Source: Caenorhabditis remanei (Eukaryota > Nematoda > Chromadorea > Rhabditida > Rhabditidae). Taken from it: DNA of 64,000 nucleotides. Each line of letters opens with the position of its first letter. The first letter of the stretch is position 1. Of the stretch, positions 11,001 to 22,058 are shown one piece after another. The stretch lies in assembly GCF_010183535.1 (NCBI RefSeq), contig NC_071328.1, forward strand, positions 5,084,001-5,148,000. The letters are read 5' to 3'. The notes beneath the pieces were generated by a model. It had not been told where the DNA came from. It ran no database searches and worked only from the letters and a program-made list of their open reading frames with translations. The position numbers and the translations under genes were made by a program.

Positions 11001-14000
11001 GAAGACCTTCGATATCATTATCCTCCAAATCCTAAATCATTTTCAGAGGTTCTTTATTTTACTGAAGTTATCTTCTCAAATCTTACTTTCAGCCCTTTAT
11101 TATATACTTTCGAAGGTAGATTGTTTCCTTGTTGAGTATTTGCAGATGGTGCCGAGAATGTCTTCTCTTCCGAGTAATAACTGAAAAAAACGAAGATATT
11201 TTCAAGATTTTTGAAGGTTTTGATCAGGAAAATTCAGAAAATGTAGAGCTGACGTGCCTGTGGCGCTTTTTTTAAATGCTTGTTCGGTTTAATTTGATAT
11301 TTCCATAAAGAAAACTGAAAAATTTGGAGGCTGGCGCTCCTGCAGCGGATTTAACTAAATTTTTTATATAAAAATAACGGTTTTAACCAGATCTCATCAT
11401 TTTTAATATCGGCTTTTATCGTTTTGCAAAATTTTGCAAATCTGGCGTACCTTCGGCGCTTTTATTATTCCTTTCCAGAGCTGAATTCCCCATTTTTCAC
11501 TAGTTATTCGTAGAATTTTATGAATCTGGCGCGCCTTTGACGCTTTCTTTACCTATGATAAAGTCTCGATCTTGGAAACATTGGTGGCGGTGGCTGAGAA
11601 GCGGGCAGTTCCATTTTTCAGCCAATTTATAAAATTTAAACAGAATACAAAATGAATAAAGTCGGGGGGTTTGGGGTTGGGGGCGCAGCTGACTGAGAAT
11701 GGAAAAGTGTCTTCCAACCCCCCGTGTGCGCACTTGAGGGTGACGAGAGAGTGTGTCGAGCGTGGAGAGTACCGGCGAGACAGTCAGACGAACCAAAATG
11801 GAGAGAAAGAGGAAGCGGAGAAATATCTCGTCTCTCTCTGCCTGACAGTACTTCTTTCGTCATTTTGGAGAATCTATCTCTGAGTCTCTCTGTTTGTTAT
11901 TTGTTTCGCCCTTTTCCTCGTTTTGTTTGTGCTCTGACCGAATATTCGAATAGAGGAAGGAGAAGCAGAAAGAGAGTGGAAAAAGTGTAAATATCAGCTA
12001 TCAAAGTATAGATGGGCGTTTTTTTCTGGATTGAAGAGCGAAAAAATTTGAAATTTGTTCAAAAGATTGGCGAATGTTGACTGACCGATTGGATGACAGT
12101 TAACTAAAGTAAAAGAACACTGAGAAGAAACGAAAGGAAAGGAAAATGAGAAAGGAATTCGAGACAAGGGGAACAATGTTTCAAAGTTAAAGCAGAACTA
12201 TAAACAATTGTGATGCCATCTCGATTCTGAGAATACCGACGGGGTCTTGTGGTTTGCACTAACAAAAATATTTTCGAGAATTGTTTTATGGAGTTACTGT
12301 AGCAGAACAGGGAACGATGAAACGTCTAGAAGGGTTCAGGGATTTTTCAAAAAAGGAATCAGGAAGATTCTGAAATTATTTTTTCAGAACTTTCTCAGAA
12401 CGAAAAAGTGCTAAAATATAAAATTTTTGGTATGAAATACGCAGGAATGGTTACTGTAGTAGACTACCTAACAGCTGAAATTCCAGTTTTTCGTATTTCT
12501 GAACAGAAAATTACGTATCTCACTAGCCCGATCAGAAACATCTATGAACAGATTTTGAATCCTCTAGATTTCAGGTTCCGAACGAAATAATGCATTTATT
12601 CGAAAATCCGAATTCTGGAATTTAATTCATTGTAATTCTCAGGATTTCAGTAAACTTGCCGATTCTAATGAACTCTATCATCAGTCAGTCTGTTAAACAT
12701 AGTTTTTTCGCTACATTAAAACGCCGTTGGTGGATTTTGCTATCTAGGATAATATCAGATTATGAATCTGACAGTTATACCGACTCCAAAGATTCTGCTT
12801 GGGATTCTGCGATTTCAGCTGAAAGCGTACTGAATCTTTCTTCACCGCCAAATTTGCCAATCCTAGCAGATTTAGGAATCTCTAACTAGTTTCTAGCAAT
12901 TCTAGATTTTCCGTTCAGTTTCTGAAACTTTCAGCTAACATACTCTCATCATGATGTTTCCCATCATTTTCTTGTTCCCATTTCCTAATGGAACATCTCC
13001 CCCCATTCTTCATTTTTTCTGTCAATTAGTTCCATTTCTCTCTTCTTCTCAACTAAAAAAGTGCCGCTTGTGATAATATATCGGGGTCGTCGCACTCTCT
13101 TCCCTTTTCTTCATTGAAAATTGAGTAGGGTCAGCTGTCCGGAGCACACACACATACACACACATATACTCTGAAGAAAAGAGACTCCCCAACATTCCTA
13201 CTGCTTCTCAGTTTTTTCTTCACCTCGTGAAGAAGAAGAGAAGACCCCAAAATGACAGAGGGAACCGAATGAGAAAATAGAATGATAGAGAAGAAGACGA
13301 TGTGATCTGACGAGTGTGTGTGATAAGTGAACTTTTGATGAACTTTTCGGTCATTCTCTGATAGAATACAGAGGGTCATAGGATAGTAGTTTTGTAGTCA
13401 GAAGTGCAAGTTCCGGGAGCACTGAACATATTTTGCTCAGATCAAGATCTTAGATGAACCATCGTGACAAAATAAAGAAGTCGAGAAAGTTGTATCACTT
13501 TAGGCTCTAATCTAGATCGACGTTAGACAATTATGGCTCGAAACATTTAGCCGGGACTCCACGGGGAATGGTTACTGTAGAAAAAAGCCGGGCGGTCTTT
13601 TCATAACAGAAATGGCTACATAATGACATTTCGAGAAAGTTCGAGCATAGTGTAGCCCCGTATCGAAATTCTGAGATCCAAGATTTTCCAACTACATTAG
13701 TGTATTTAGACGTATTCAGAGATTAACGTCTGATATAACGACAGTTTTTTTTAAATTTATAATTGTGGCGATACGGAAGAGCTGAATCTTGTGGCAATAG
13801 TAGTTTTTAAAGGAATTGTTGTTAGCACGGTTCTTACAACTGCGCTCTGCCGAAACGGCCTTAAACGGCCTTTTTTTCTGAGTCTCTCAATTTCGCACAC
13901 AATTTTCTGTGGTTTCGGTAGAGCGCGGTTGTAAAAAGCTTGCCGTGCTAATACCTTGTTCATCTTTTGATCTTGTGCATTTCAACCACCAATCGCGCCG

Positions 14001-14075
14001 CAGGCACACCAGATTTTACTTTTTATACCATAACCGAGTCTGGCACAAAACTTACTCAGTTTTCGCCTGACTCAT
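5085..14075 (-). CDS. unc-94: Tropomodulin
   Basis: Eight exons on the minus strand: 14056-14075, 11087-11180, 10945-11031, 7516-8000, 7303-7465, 6604-6747, 5956-6103 and 5085-5122. They join in phase to 392 residues. Tropomodulin caps actin pointed ends and binds tropomyosin; in worms it acts in body-wall muscle and at cell cortices. The N-terminal tropomyosin/actin segment is YNKGLKDLEDNDIEGLLSKL. Next comes the conserved LPPSQRCRDQTDKEPTGPYK, then an acidic linker. The C-terminal leucine-rich repeat cap includes LKEVNINN, SLRVLNVESNFLTPELL and LRVGISFASMEARHRV. The first coding exon is only 20 bp (ATG AGT CAG...) before a GTAAGT donor. Introns of 2.9 kb either side of exons 2-3 could contain other promoters. 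An alternative first exon further upstream is possible but not found. Three MITEs lie in its 3' introns or UTR region and one in the first large intron. Confidence 0.93.
5291..5428. mobile_element. TA-flanked MITE, copy 2
   Basis: Termini TTAGCACGGCACAG and CCGAGCTAA, with TA either side, and inverted GCGCTCTACCGAAA cores. It lies in the last intron of unc-94. Confidence 0.85.
6392..6529. mobile_element. TA-flanked MITE, copy 3
   Basis: Termini TTAGCTCAGCACAG and TTGTGCTAA with flanking TA. Same internal GCGCTCTACCGAAA / inverted core as the other copies. It lies in a unc-94 intron between exons 6 and 7. Confidence 0.85.
7014..7152. mobile_element. TA-flanked MITE, copy 4
   Basis: Termini TTAGCACGGCACGC and GCTGAGCTAA with flanking TA, in the unc-94 intron between exons 5 and 6. 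The central part resembles copy 2 read in the same orientation. Confidence 0.85.
8001..10944 (-). other. unc-94 large intron, no gene seen
   Basis: About 2.9 kb between exons 3 and 4. It is AT-rich with GT/CA-rich and GA-rich stretches. No coding exon is convincing on either strand. Confidence 0.6.
11181..14055 (-). other. unc-94 first intron
   Basis: About 2.9 kb. Between 11240 and 11540 there are four spaced copies of a degenerate CTGGCGC..CTNNGGCGC motif. A (CA)-rich stretch is at 13146-13165 and a MITE at 13822-13951. No coding exon is supported. Confidence 0.55.
13822..13951. mobile_element. TA-flanked MITE, copy 5 (slightly degraded)
   Basis: Starts TTAGCACGGTTCTTACAAC and ends TTGCCGTGCTAA followed by TA. 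The left TA is changed to TG, and about 5 bp of the left terminus are missing against copies 1-4. Confidence 0.8.
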
Positions 14076-15778
14076 CGCTGATGCCGGCGGAACAACAACA
14101 ACCGGTGAGGGTGGCTCGCGAGGCGTTAAGCCGAGACGAGGTGCTCCGACTGCAGACGTCAGTTTGATTAGAGGTGGCGAGTTTCAGCGACTGAAACTCT
14201 CGATTAAATAGGAATATGTCTCCCGATTAGGGGTGGTAGTAGAGGAATAGGGAATATTAGAGAAGAAAATCAAGCCAAAGGAATATCTGCAGCAAAATTA
14301 GTAATTAGAAAAATCTTATTAAAAAGCAGAGTAATTTAGTAACAAAAAGAAGACAAAGTTGAGTTGTGATATATTCTGCTCTCACAAGAAATGTGTCGTC
14401 GAGGGGCCGTCGAGCTTATATCAAAAGGGAGAGAGAGAGAGAAAAGAATCAGGGAGGGAGCCGACAGAAACAAGAAGAAGGTCCGCTCGGATAGAGAGAG
14501 AAAGAGAGAAGAGATACTATTAAAATGAACGAGACGAATCGCTCGTCTCTGCGTCTATCTGCCACGTGTTGTCACCTGTTCTGGATGGAGATAGGGGGGA
14601 GATGGTTTCGGATTCGGACATAGAATTTCTTTGATTGGACTGGACATTCAGTTTTTTTTCTATTTTTTCAAACTTTATCATTCAAGAGATGGAAGAAATC
14701 ACAAGGAACTATCAGCATTTGTTTTTTATCCTAGGGAGACTTCTAAGAACTTTTTGTTGTTTTCTATAGTAATCTGTGAACCGATTGTCTTAAGACTGAC
14801 CAGGAATGCAACCGAAGAGCGAAACTGATCAGAGAGTGATATCATATGGTTTCAGAATTGATCTCGAGCTATACAAGATTGATCAGTGAGGGTGGTCAAA
14901 ATTTAGATTAAACTAAACAGCCGAAAATTTATAACCTGTGTAACTTTCCAAAGAAGCTACTAAGTTTCCGAATATCCAGAATTTTCTAGGTCTGTTCGGA
15001 GAACACGATTTTCTTCTGTTCAATGATTCGATCATTACAAACATAGCTGAATACAGTAGATCTTATCGAAAGGGTAGGCTGAAATCAAGAAGATTATAAC
15101 GGCGACCCAAATTCTAGAAATCAATCGTTTTTCTCAAAATGAATCCAGAATCCCCAGAACTCAAGCTTTCGTATTATATAACTTCCTTCCAGAATCCCAT
15201 TCCCTTTTCCAACACCAGTATCTCCAACTGACCGTTCTCTACTCTCCCTCCATTCCCCAGTCCATTCAGATCTTTGTCTCAACAAAAAGTTCTATCACCA
15301 AAAATCAAGAACCTGGGAGTTCCTGAATGTTTTTCAACGGACACGATGAGAAAACATGGGATCCTCCCGACGAAAAGAGTGTTTCGGGTTGAATGAGATA
15401 CGTTGTTTTTCATGGAAGAAGAACAAAAGAGATAACTAGGGACTCATCTGGGAATAAGAGATTTAATTAGATAATCGGAGTAAAAAATTGGAAAAAAAGG
15501 TCATCTGGAGCGGGGAAAAGACGGAATGAGTGGAGCAGACTATAGTATACATTAGTAGATTTCTGAGGACGTGGGGATCGAGGAAAGTGAGAAAAGATGA
15601 AATTTTGAATTCACAAATTTCCTGAAACTCATAAAACTAGCTGAATGAGAGATGAACAACAGCTAAAACAGATTGAATGATATACATCGTTCAGCTATCA
15701 TTGTATATTTGTTCAGAGGAACAAAATTTACATAAAATGATAAAAAATGCATGTTGATGATGCATTGTATTCCTATTC
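14076..15778. promoter_or_regulatory. Upstream region of unc-94
   Basis: No gene found. A GA-rich purine block lies around 14429-14520, and a CACGTG E-box-like site is near 14561 (GCCACGTGTTG). Probably 5' flank or an outron of unc-94. The regulatory role is inferred. Confidence 0.35.
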
Positions 15779-16576
15779 CACAGTCCTTCAAAGTGATAAT
15801 GCGCACAACAGACATAGCTGGCGCGCTTCCCGTTTTTTAAAGTTTTGTGTCGCCTCCCTTTAAATTCTACAGTAACCCAAAATTCAATTAATTGAGCTTG
15901 CGAGCAAAATTACCGAGTTCTATGATAAAACGAGTGAATTCGTCGAAAAAAAAGGCGTAGAAGTGAATAGGTGCCCATCAAACCATGATATACCGCTTTT
16001 CAACGCCAAAAAGTCAGTTTTATTTTTTTTTTGAGAAACAAAAAACTCTCGAATTTTCAATAAAAAGTGCATTTCTCCTGCTAATTAAGTATTTCCAGTT
16101 GCTGTTATGCTATTTTGAATCCTTTCAAGTACTTCTAGACCAAAAAATTAACAAAAAACTGAATTTTTTGAAAAAAGTTGAACTTAAAAATTGATTCAAT
16201 AATTCCAGTTCTGAATATTATAACACGTATTTAGGCTTAAAATGTTCGCAACAGTCATCTTCATAAATGTTACTTAACGAGAACAAATGAAATCGCTCCA
16301 ATTTTTCGTATTTCTTCTGAAAATGGCAAAAAATGGTTTTTTTAGTTGATTTTCTTAAAAGTCTTTCAACTCTCTTATTTTTCGACAATGTGAGAGAAGG
16401 TTACACTTAAACGATGTATTTTTGTCCGCAGAACATTTGTTACTACTTTTGAACCAGCGAAAATGCTGAAATTTCGAGAAATCGGTGTATAATCGGTTTT
16501 AAGCTGAAAAACGAGAATCGCGCCAGCGATCGTCGCAATCGCGCTCTGTCGCGGATTATCACTTTGAAAGACTGTG
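15779..16576. mobile_element. 798-bp inverted-repeat DNA element with 5-bp target duplication
   Basis: Left end CACAGTCCTTCAAAGTGAT and right end its complement with one change (CACAGTCTTTCAAAGTGAT read inward). Similarity continues to a shared GCTGGCGCG segment. TATTC lies directly outside both ends (15774-15778 and 16577-16581), a clear 5-bp target-site duplication. No transposase frame is inside, so it is non-autonomous. Superfamily not assigned. Confidence 0.85.
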
Positions 16577-16581
16577 TATTC

Positions 16582-19100
16582 ATAAATGTTAGGAAAGTAT
16601 CAAAATACATTATGACTATCCATATGTAGACACAGACGATGAATCATTTTTCAAAAAATATTTTTTGAGAAAAGGAAGGAGTGATAGCTAGAACTGCAAT
16701 ACGTTTCGAAACGTCTGAAGTGTCCCGGAGCCAGTCAGAATTCCTGTACAACAAAAAAGCAAACTACTAAAAATAGAGATTCGGTTTATCAGAAGCTAAA
16801 TAATATATTCTTCTGGGAAAACCCGTCAGAGTTTAAAAATGAGTGTGAAATTCATTGGCGAATGGACTTCACAAACCAGAAGATCGGAATACGAGGAACT
16901 CTAAGAAATAGTGAGATTTTGCCGAATTAAATGAAAAATGAATATTCAGTTTTTTGTTTGCCTGGGCAGATTACAACAGAAAAATGTAAAATTCTTCAAA
17001 TTGAAAAATAACGAAATTATAGCGAAATTCACCAAGAACTCAAAATATAAACCGAGAAACTATTCCTAGTCAAAAATTTTTTAATAAACTGAAAATCGAA
17101 AATTTTCTACTTTATGTTTGTTTTAATTTTCTCAAAATATGTTGTTTTCCTTTCGTCTTCCTCTTTTTCTTATGTCATCATCCAACAGACAGCTGTTCGA
17201 ATTTTTTTTCGAGCGCTATCGAAAAAGTTGATAAAAAATTGGTGGTTCTTTTCGAAAAGCCAGAGGATATTGATTTTCAGCTACTCGATTGATAAAGGAA
17301 AGTTGCCAGAAGGAAAACTAAGAGAATAGAATCTATGAAAACGAAGAGATTCGTGTGAGAATTCGAGAAAATCTGGGAAATTCGGAACGAAATTTCAAAA
17401 AAAAAGGAAACGAAAAAAAAACTAAGAAATTGAAAAAAAAGAACGAAACAAAACTAAAAGTGATGTTTTCTACTATGCTGCAGATGAAAAGTGGTTTCGA
17501 ATTACAAAGTGGAAATCAAGTGAGAGTTTCTTCGAAAATAGATTCAGTGATTCCACGAATTGACGTGTTTTTACAGGGACTGATAGAGAAAAGAGGAGAA
17601 ATGTGCAATATATGGTGATGAAACTGAATTTTTTAAACTGAAAAGTCAATAAATGGAGAGGAAGGAATAGGCGGAGCGAGTGATAAAAACATTTAAAATT
17701 CTCTTTTTTTAATTGGAAAAAATGCAGAAGAGGAGTTAATATTTGAAATTTTAAATCTTGTAGAGTTTAATTCTGATCTATTTAAATTTCCTAAAATAAG
17801 AAAAAAAAGGAATTGAATTTTTGGCAAAATTGGGGAATTTCCAGCAAAAATCGTGTAAAATTTTGAATTTCTGGGTAACTTGAAAATTTGAAAATACATT
17901 CGTTATCTTCACGACTTCCACTTTTATTCGACACAAAATCTGACATATGAATTAATCCGAAGAATGGGAAGAACGAGAAGAAAAAGAGAAGAGAGCAGAA
18001 TTTATCACAATTCACTTTTTTCTGGAACAAACTGACAAATAAGCTTGAATCCACTTACAATATTAATTTAGAACACTGAGTAAACTTAGAAACAGCAAAA
18101 AAAAACTCGAAAAACGCGACGAAAATCACACCAAAAATAAATAAAACCAAAAAACTTTTATTTAATCGCAAACGTATCGAATTACGGTAATCACACCGGG
18201 ACACAAATAAACAAACGGCAATGAGCCTTTAAAACAACAAAGGTTACGGTTGAAGTTTATTTTCAAAAATAAAATAAAAACTTACTCCGTTTTCTTGTTT
18301 CTCCGATAGAAACAAAACAAAACGAATCGCAAAAAAGTAATCCAGGTCAACGAAAAAGATTAGGTGATAACCATCTTGCTCGGCCGAGAATGTTGCGACG
18401 AAAAGAGTTTCAGAAAAATAAAAAGAGATAAATTCGATCGATAACGCAAAAAAACGTCTGAAAAAAGGTTCGAAAAGCACGAGGAACAAGCGAAAGAGAA
18501 ATGGAGAGAAATAGTGTAAAAACGATAAAAGAAAGTGATTTTATGAGTGGGTTTTCTTCGGGTTTTCTAGGAAGAATTTAAACTTGGAAAACGGAAAAAA
18601 TTGAGAAAAAACACAATTTGAATTTGAAAATTTGGGTGAAAATATCTAATTTGGCTTGTGATACCAATAAATAATAAACAAGGGATAACCCTTCTTCTCG
18701 AATTCTCTTCGAAATTTTTGCCCGGTGGTTCGGAAAAGAAGAAGAGAAGGGAGGAAAAATGATGGCAGTGATCGGAAATCAGTCGGAAATAGTGGGCGGG
18801 AAAGAGCAGAAAATAGAGAAAAAGAGAATGAAAAGAGTTGTCAGATGACACAGACAGACGATGGAAGAATAAGAAGAAGGAGAAGAAGAAGATGCCCGGT
18901 GAGCAACACAAACAGCTAAAAAACGAAAAGGTTGGAGTTGAAAGGCTGAAAATTGAGCTCACTTTTCTAGAGTGTTTTTGTTGATATCTGTGAAGAATGA
19001 TAATGGATAACACCTGAAACTGAAAGAAAAAAAAGAAAAAAATGAACTGCTTCGTTGAGGAATTGAACCAAAAACTCTCTGATTCTAGTCCAGCCGCGTT
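16582..19100. other. AT-rich intergenic stretch, no gene seen
   Basis: Low-complexity A/T and GA-rich DNA. Long open frames here on either strand are rich in Phe/Lys/Ser and lack family features, so I read them as chance. Confidence 0.5.
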
Positions 19101-20178
19101 CACAGGTAGTTGGCTGGCGGACCGCATGCGGATTCAGATCTATTTTCCGTCCGTATAGAGTCCGCGGCGGAGTTATGGCCCGCTACGGACTGTAGATGGA
19201 CGCAGTGCGGACTTCGGGAAAAGAGGAGGAAGTGGGCGGCAGGCGTCCGCGCGCGGACTCAGCGCGGACCGTATATGGATTGGCGAAATAGTCCGTATGG
19301 ACTGGCCGCGGCGGCCGCTTGCAGCAGCTCTTCCGAAGCTCTCGGACTCCTCTCGGATAATGATAATTTTTATAATCATTTACGGAGTTTTAATGTTTCT
19401 TTCCCTATTTTTCGGAAGTTTCGCCTTTCTTTATGTTTTTTTATATTGAAATTTATTTTAATTAATTTTTTTCGTGAAAAATTCTCGCATTTAACTGTGA
19501 ATGATCGAAAAATTAGTATGTTTTCAGTCAGTCCGATGATCCCAAAAAGAGGAACAGCGGCGATAGCCGAAATTGAACCAATTCTTCGATTTCCTCAAAG
19601 GTTTGTGATAGTATTCAACATTCTCTATTCAAAATAAATTTTTCAGTGAGAAACTTGGATAAAATTGGCCGGTACTTCTTCTCAAGCACGACATCTGTAT
19701 TTGTCCGGAGGAGGAACCCATTTTCGAAAGTAAGTTAACTGAATAATTATTTTGTATTCCGCAATTAATGGATTTTTTTTCAGAAATACAAAGGAAACAC
19801 GGAAATCAACGACTGGAAATTGCTTCTACGACAATTGGATTTCGATGGATTTCAAGGACACGACCGCCCGGCAAACTTCTGATTTCTATGTCTAATTTGC
19901 TATGTTTTCTTCTTATTTTCATTATTTCTAATGTTCCTTTTTAACTTTCTTTAAATAAAATAGTAATTTTATCACTAATCTTCCTTGTTAAATGACGATC
20001 TGAACCGGGGAACAAAGTAGGGAGGGGCTGGCGGTGGGAGGGAGAGGAGCAACTTTTTCGGCGCGCGGACTCGAAACGGACCGTATATGACGCACACATA
20101 TCGTCCTTAGCTACTTCTTTTTGAGTCCGGCGCGGACGCGTATATGGTCCGTATTTCGTCGCTGGCCAACTACCTGTG
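19101..20178. mobile_element. 1.08-kb inverted-repeat element A (CACAGG ends)
   Basis: Left end CACAGGTAGTTGGCTGGC; right end is its near complement (GCTGGCCAACTACCTGTG). TT adjoins both ends, a possible 2-bp target duplication. The ends are GC-rich and carry repeated words in both orientations (GCGGACT, GGACCGTATATG), like transposase-binding subterminal repeats. The AT-rich centre has exon-like pieces: about 19570-19640, 19660-19731 and 19784-19882. The last two are joined by a GTAAGT...TTTTTTTTCAG intron and end in NDWKLLLRQLDFDGFQG and a stop. No transposase seen. Confidence 0.75.
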
Positions 20179-20779
20179 TTAACCACTGCGTCATCCGGTC
20201 ACATAGTAAACCCACAGGCAAACCGCTGATGATGAAACGCGGTTCAAACGCGGGCGAAGGACGAAATTAGGACCAAACGTGGCCCTAATTTCATCCAACG
20301 CGGTTGAAAGCCGTTTTGAGGATGAAACGCGGGTGAGATGCGGGCGTCCTCATTTTTCGGAGTTTCTCAAAAGCGCCGAGGATGAAACGAGGATCAAATG
20401 TGGATGAGTTGGCACTCATTCATTTTCAATTTTTATTTCATTTATTTCTATTTTCTCGTTTTTCGTGTAAGATTTTTTGCTTTTTCATTGAAAATAAGTT
20501 CATTTCAGTCAACTACATTCAATAGAGGGCTTCCAATTGGACTAAATAGTGGAACTTCTTTTTTCAAAGAGCAAAGAGGTTAGTTTTGTTTCGAAAATTG
20601 GAAAAAATTGAACTATTTTCTTTTCAGAAGAGTATTTGATGATTGGATTCCGGTTTGTTAACGCAGCATTTCATACGGCCTCCCTTCTCCCTCCGAGAAC
20701 GCCGTCTCCGTCCGTCGTCCTATATTGATTTTTTCAAATATTCCCTACTGTGCTAAAATATTATTGTCTGAGCCATTGT

Positions 20780-20810
<31 letters not shown>

Positions 20811-20837
20811 CGACGGGTTACTTGATTACATTGTGAA

Positions 20838-21740
20838 ATGTTACCAAATGATGTTCCTGAGTCGGATCCTGAAGGGGAATTGTCATCACCACTGGCTAAA
20901 AAGACGCGAGGAGGACAAAAAAGAAAGTTCGGTGCGGGAACCGCAAAGTCTAACCAATCAATTCCCGCTAGGCTCAAGTCTCTTGAATCTACAGTCATCA
21001 CGCTGAAACTGCTCATTGAAGACCAACGAAAGACCATCGCCGATCAAGCAAAAATCATTGAGGAGATCAGAGGTGTGACAAAACTCACTGGAATTGACTG
21101 TACGGACGAGTTTCCGCCGCTCACCAATTCGCTCACACGGAAAGCCTCTCCTAAGTCATGTGCACTGTACAATGAAGTTGCCAAGAGAAATCCAAAAGTC
21201 GTGGAAGTATCGAACCGTCTGGATCTAGTCACTGATATCATTGCATTTAACAAGAAAAGCTGTACTGCAGTCATCGAGAACTTGCCGGATAGCAAGGAGG
21301 AAAGTCAAACAGTTCAAGATAAGTCTTTTATTTCCAAATTTGCTTTAGATTGTGCTCTCCCCATTCCCATTGAAATTTTTCGTGTTAAGTGCAAAAACGA
21401 GTCCAGTGTCTCTAGACCCACCAAGGTCCGCTTCGGTAGCCAAGTGGAAAGAGACGATTTCTTAAAAGGGTTTTACGGAAGTTGGGTGAACTATTCAGGT
21501 CGAAAAGTGGGTCCCCGTCCAGTTAGAGCGCGGCGCGATATGACCAGGGAAGAACTTAACGTCCTATTCGCCATTCGGAAGGAAGTCTACGATGCCAACG
21601 CAAAAGCTGGACTTATCAAGTTCGTCGTTCACGATTTAAAAATCGTGGAACTCAAGACCCCGCGTCCTCTTCCTCAAGCCAAGCCTTTGCCCCCAGCCTC
21701 TTCAACTACTTCTCCAGCAGCTACGGCTTCCCATGCTTAG
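20838..21740 (+). CDS. LINE ORF1 nucleic-acid-binding protein
   Basis: A 300-residue frame. The N-terminus is basic (KKTRGGQKRKF). Residues about 45-80 form a probable coiled coil (LKSLESTVITLKLLIEDQRKT...). Residues about 145-245 look like an RRM-type/C-terminal domain of LINE ORF1 proteins: a CTAVIENLPDS strand, then RPTKVRFGSQVERDDFLKGF. A Pro/Ala/Ser-rich tail ends the protein. Such proteins coat LINE RNA and act as chaperones in the ribonucleoprotein; that role is known for the class and inferred here. No frameshift seen. Confidence 0.8.
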   Translation: MLPNDVPESDPEGELSSPLAKKTRGGQKRKFGAGTAKSNQSIPARLKSLESTVITLKLLIEDQRKTIADQAKIIEEIRGVTKLTGIDCTDEFPPLTNSLTRKASPKSCALYNEVAKRNPKVVEVSNRLDLVTDIIAFNKKSCTAVIENLPDSKEESQTVQDKSFISKFALDCALPIPIEIFRVKCKNESSVSRPTKVRFGSQVERDDFLKGFYGSWVNYSGRKVGPRPVRARRDMTREELNVLFAIRKEVYDANAKAGLIKFVVHDLKIVELKTPRPLPQAKPLPPASSTTSPAATASHA

Positions 21741-22058
21741 GGACGCGGCCGCCACTCATCGTTATCTTTCCCTGAATCTCAATCACTTGATCCCTCATAT
21801 CACCCAACCTCATCACACTCATTCTCTTGTCCAGCTTCATACTGTCAGGCGGCCCCTATCTCTCCTGCACACTTCTCGTCACCGTCTAATTCTCACTCTC
21901 CCTGCCCGCAATCTCTCATTTATTCTTCATCGCATTCTTCTCACAATACTGCCAAGACCCATATCCCTATCCCTAGTAAATCATCCAGACTCTCCTGTGT
22001 CCTTTCAAACATCCGATCCATCGCCACCATTGAAAGAATAGCTTTTCTTCAAAACCTT

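Noticed and set aside
12408..12889. Two plus frames of 60 and 77 residues
   Set aside because: Ser/Ile-rich chance frames in an intron, without splice context or family likeness.
13757..13963. Possible alternative first exon of unc-94 beginning MNKVLARQAF
   Set aside because: The frame is mostly MITE copy 5 and no donor in the right phase was found; the 20-bp exon at 14056-14075 fits exactly.
13967..14167. 66-residue plus frame overlapping the start of unc-94
   Set aside because: Antisense to the first coding exon and its GTAAGT donor; likely a shadow.
18567..19127. 186-residue minus frame, and a 175-residue plus frame at 19110-19637
   Set aside because: The first is Phe/Ser-rich low-complexity from pyrimidine tracts; the second crosses the terminal repeat of element A. 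Neither has homology features.
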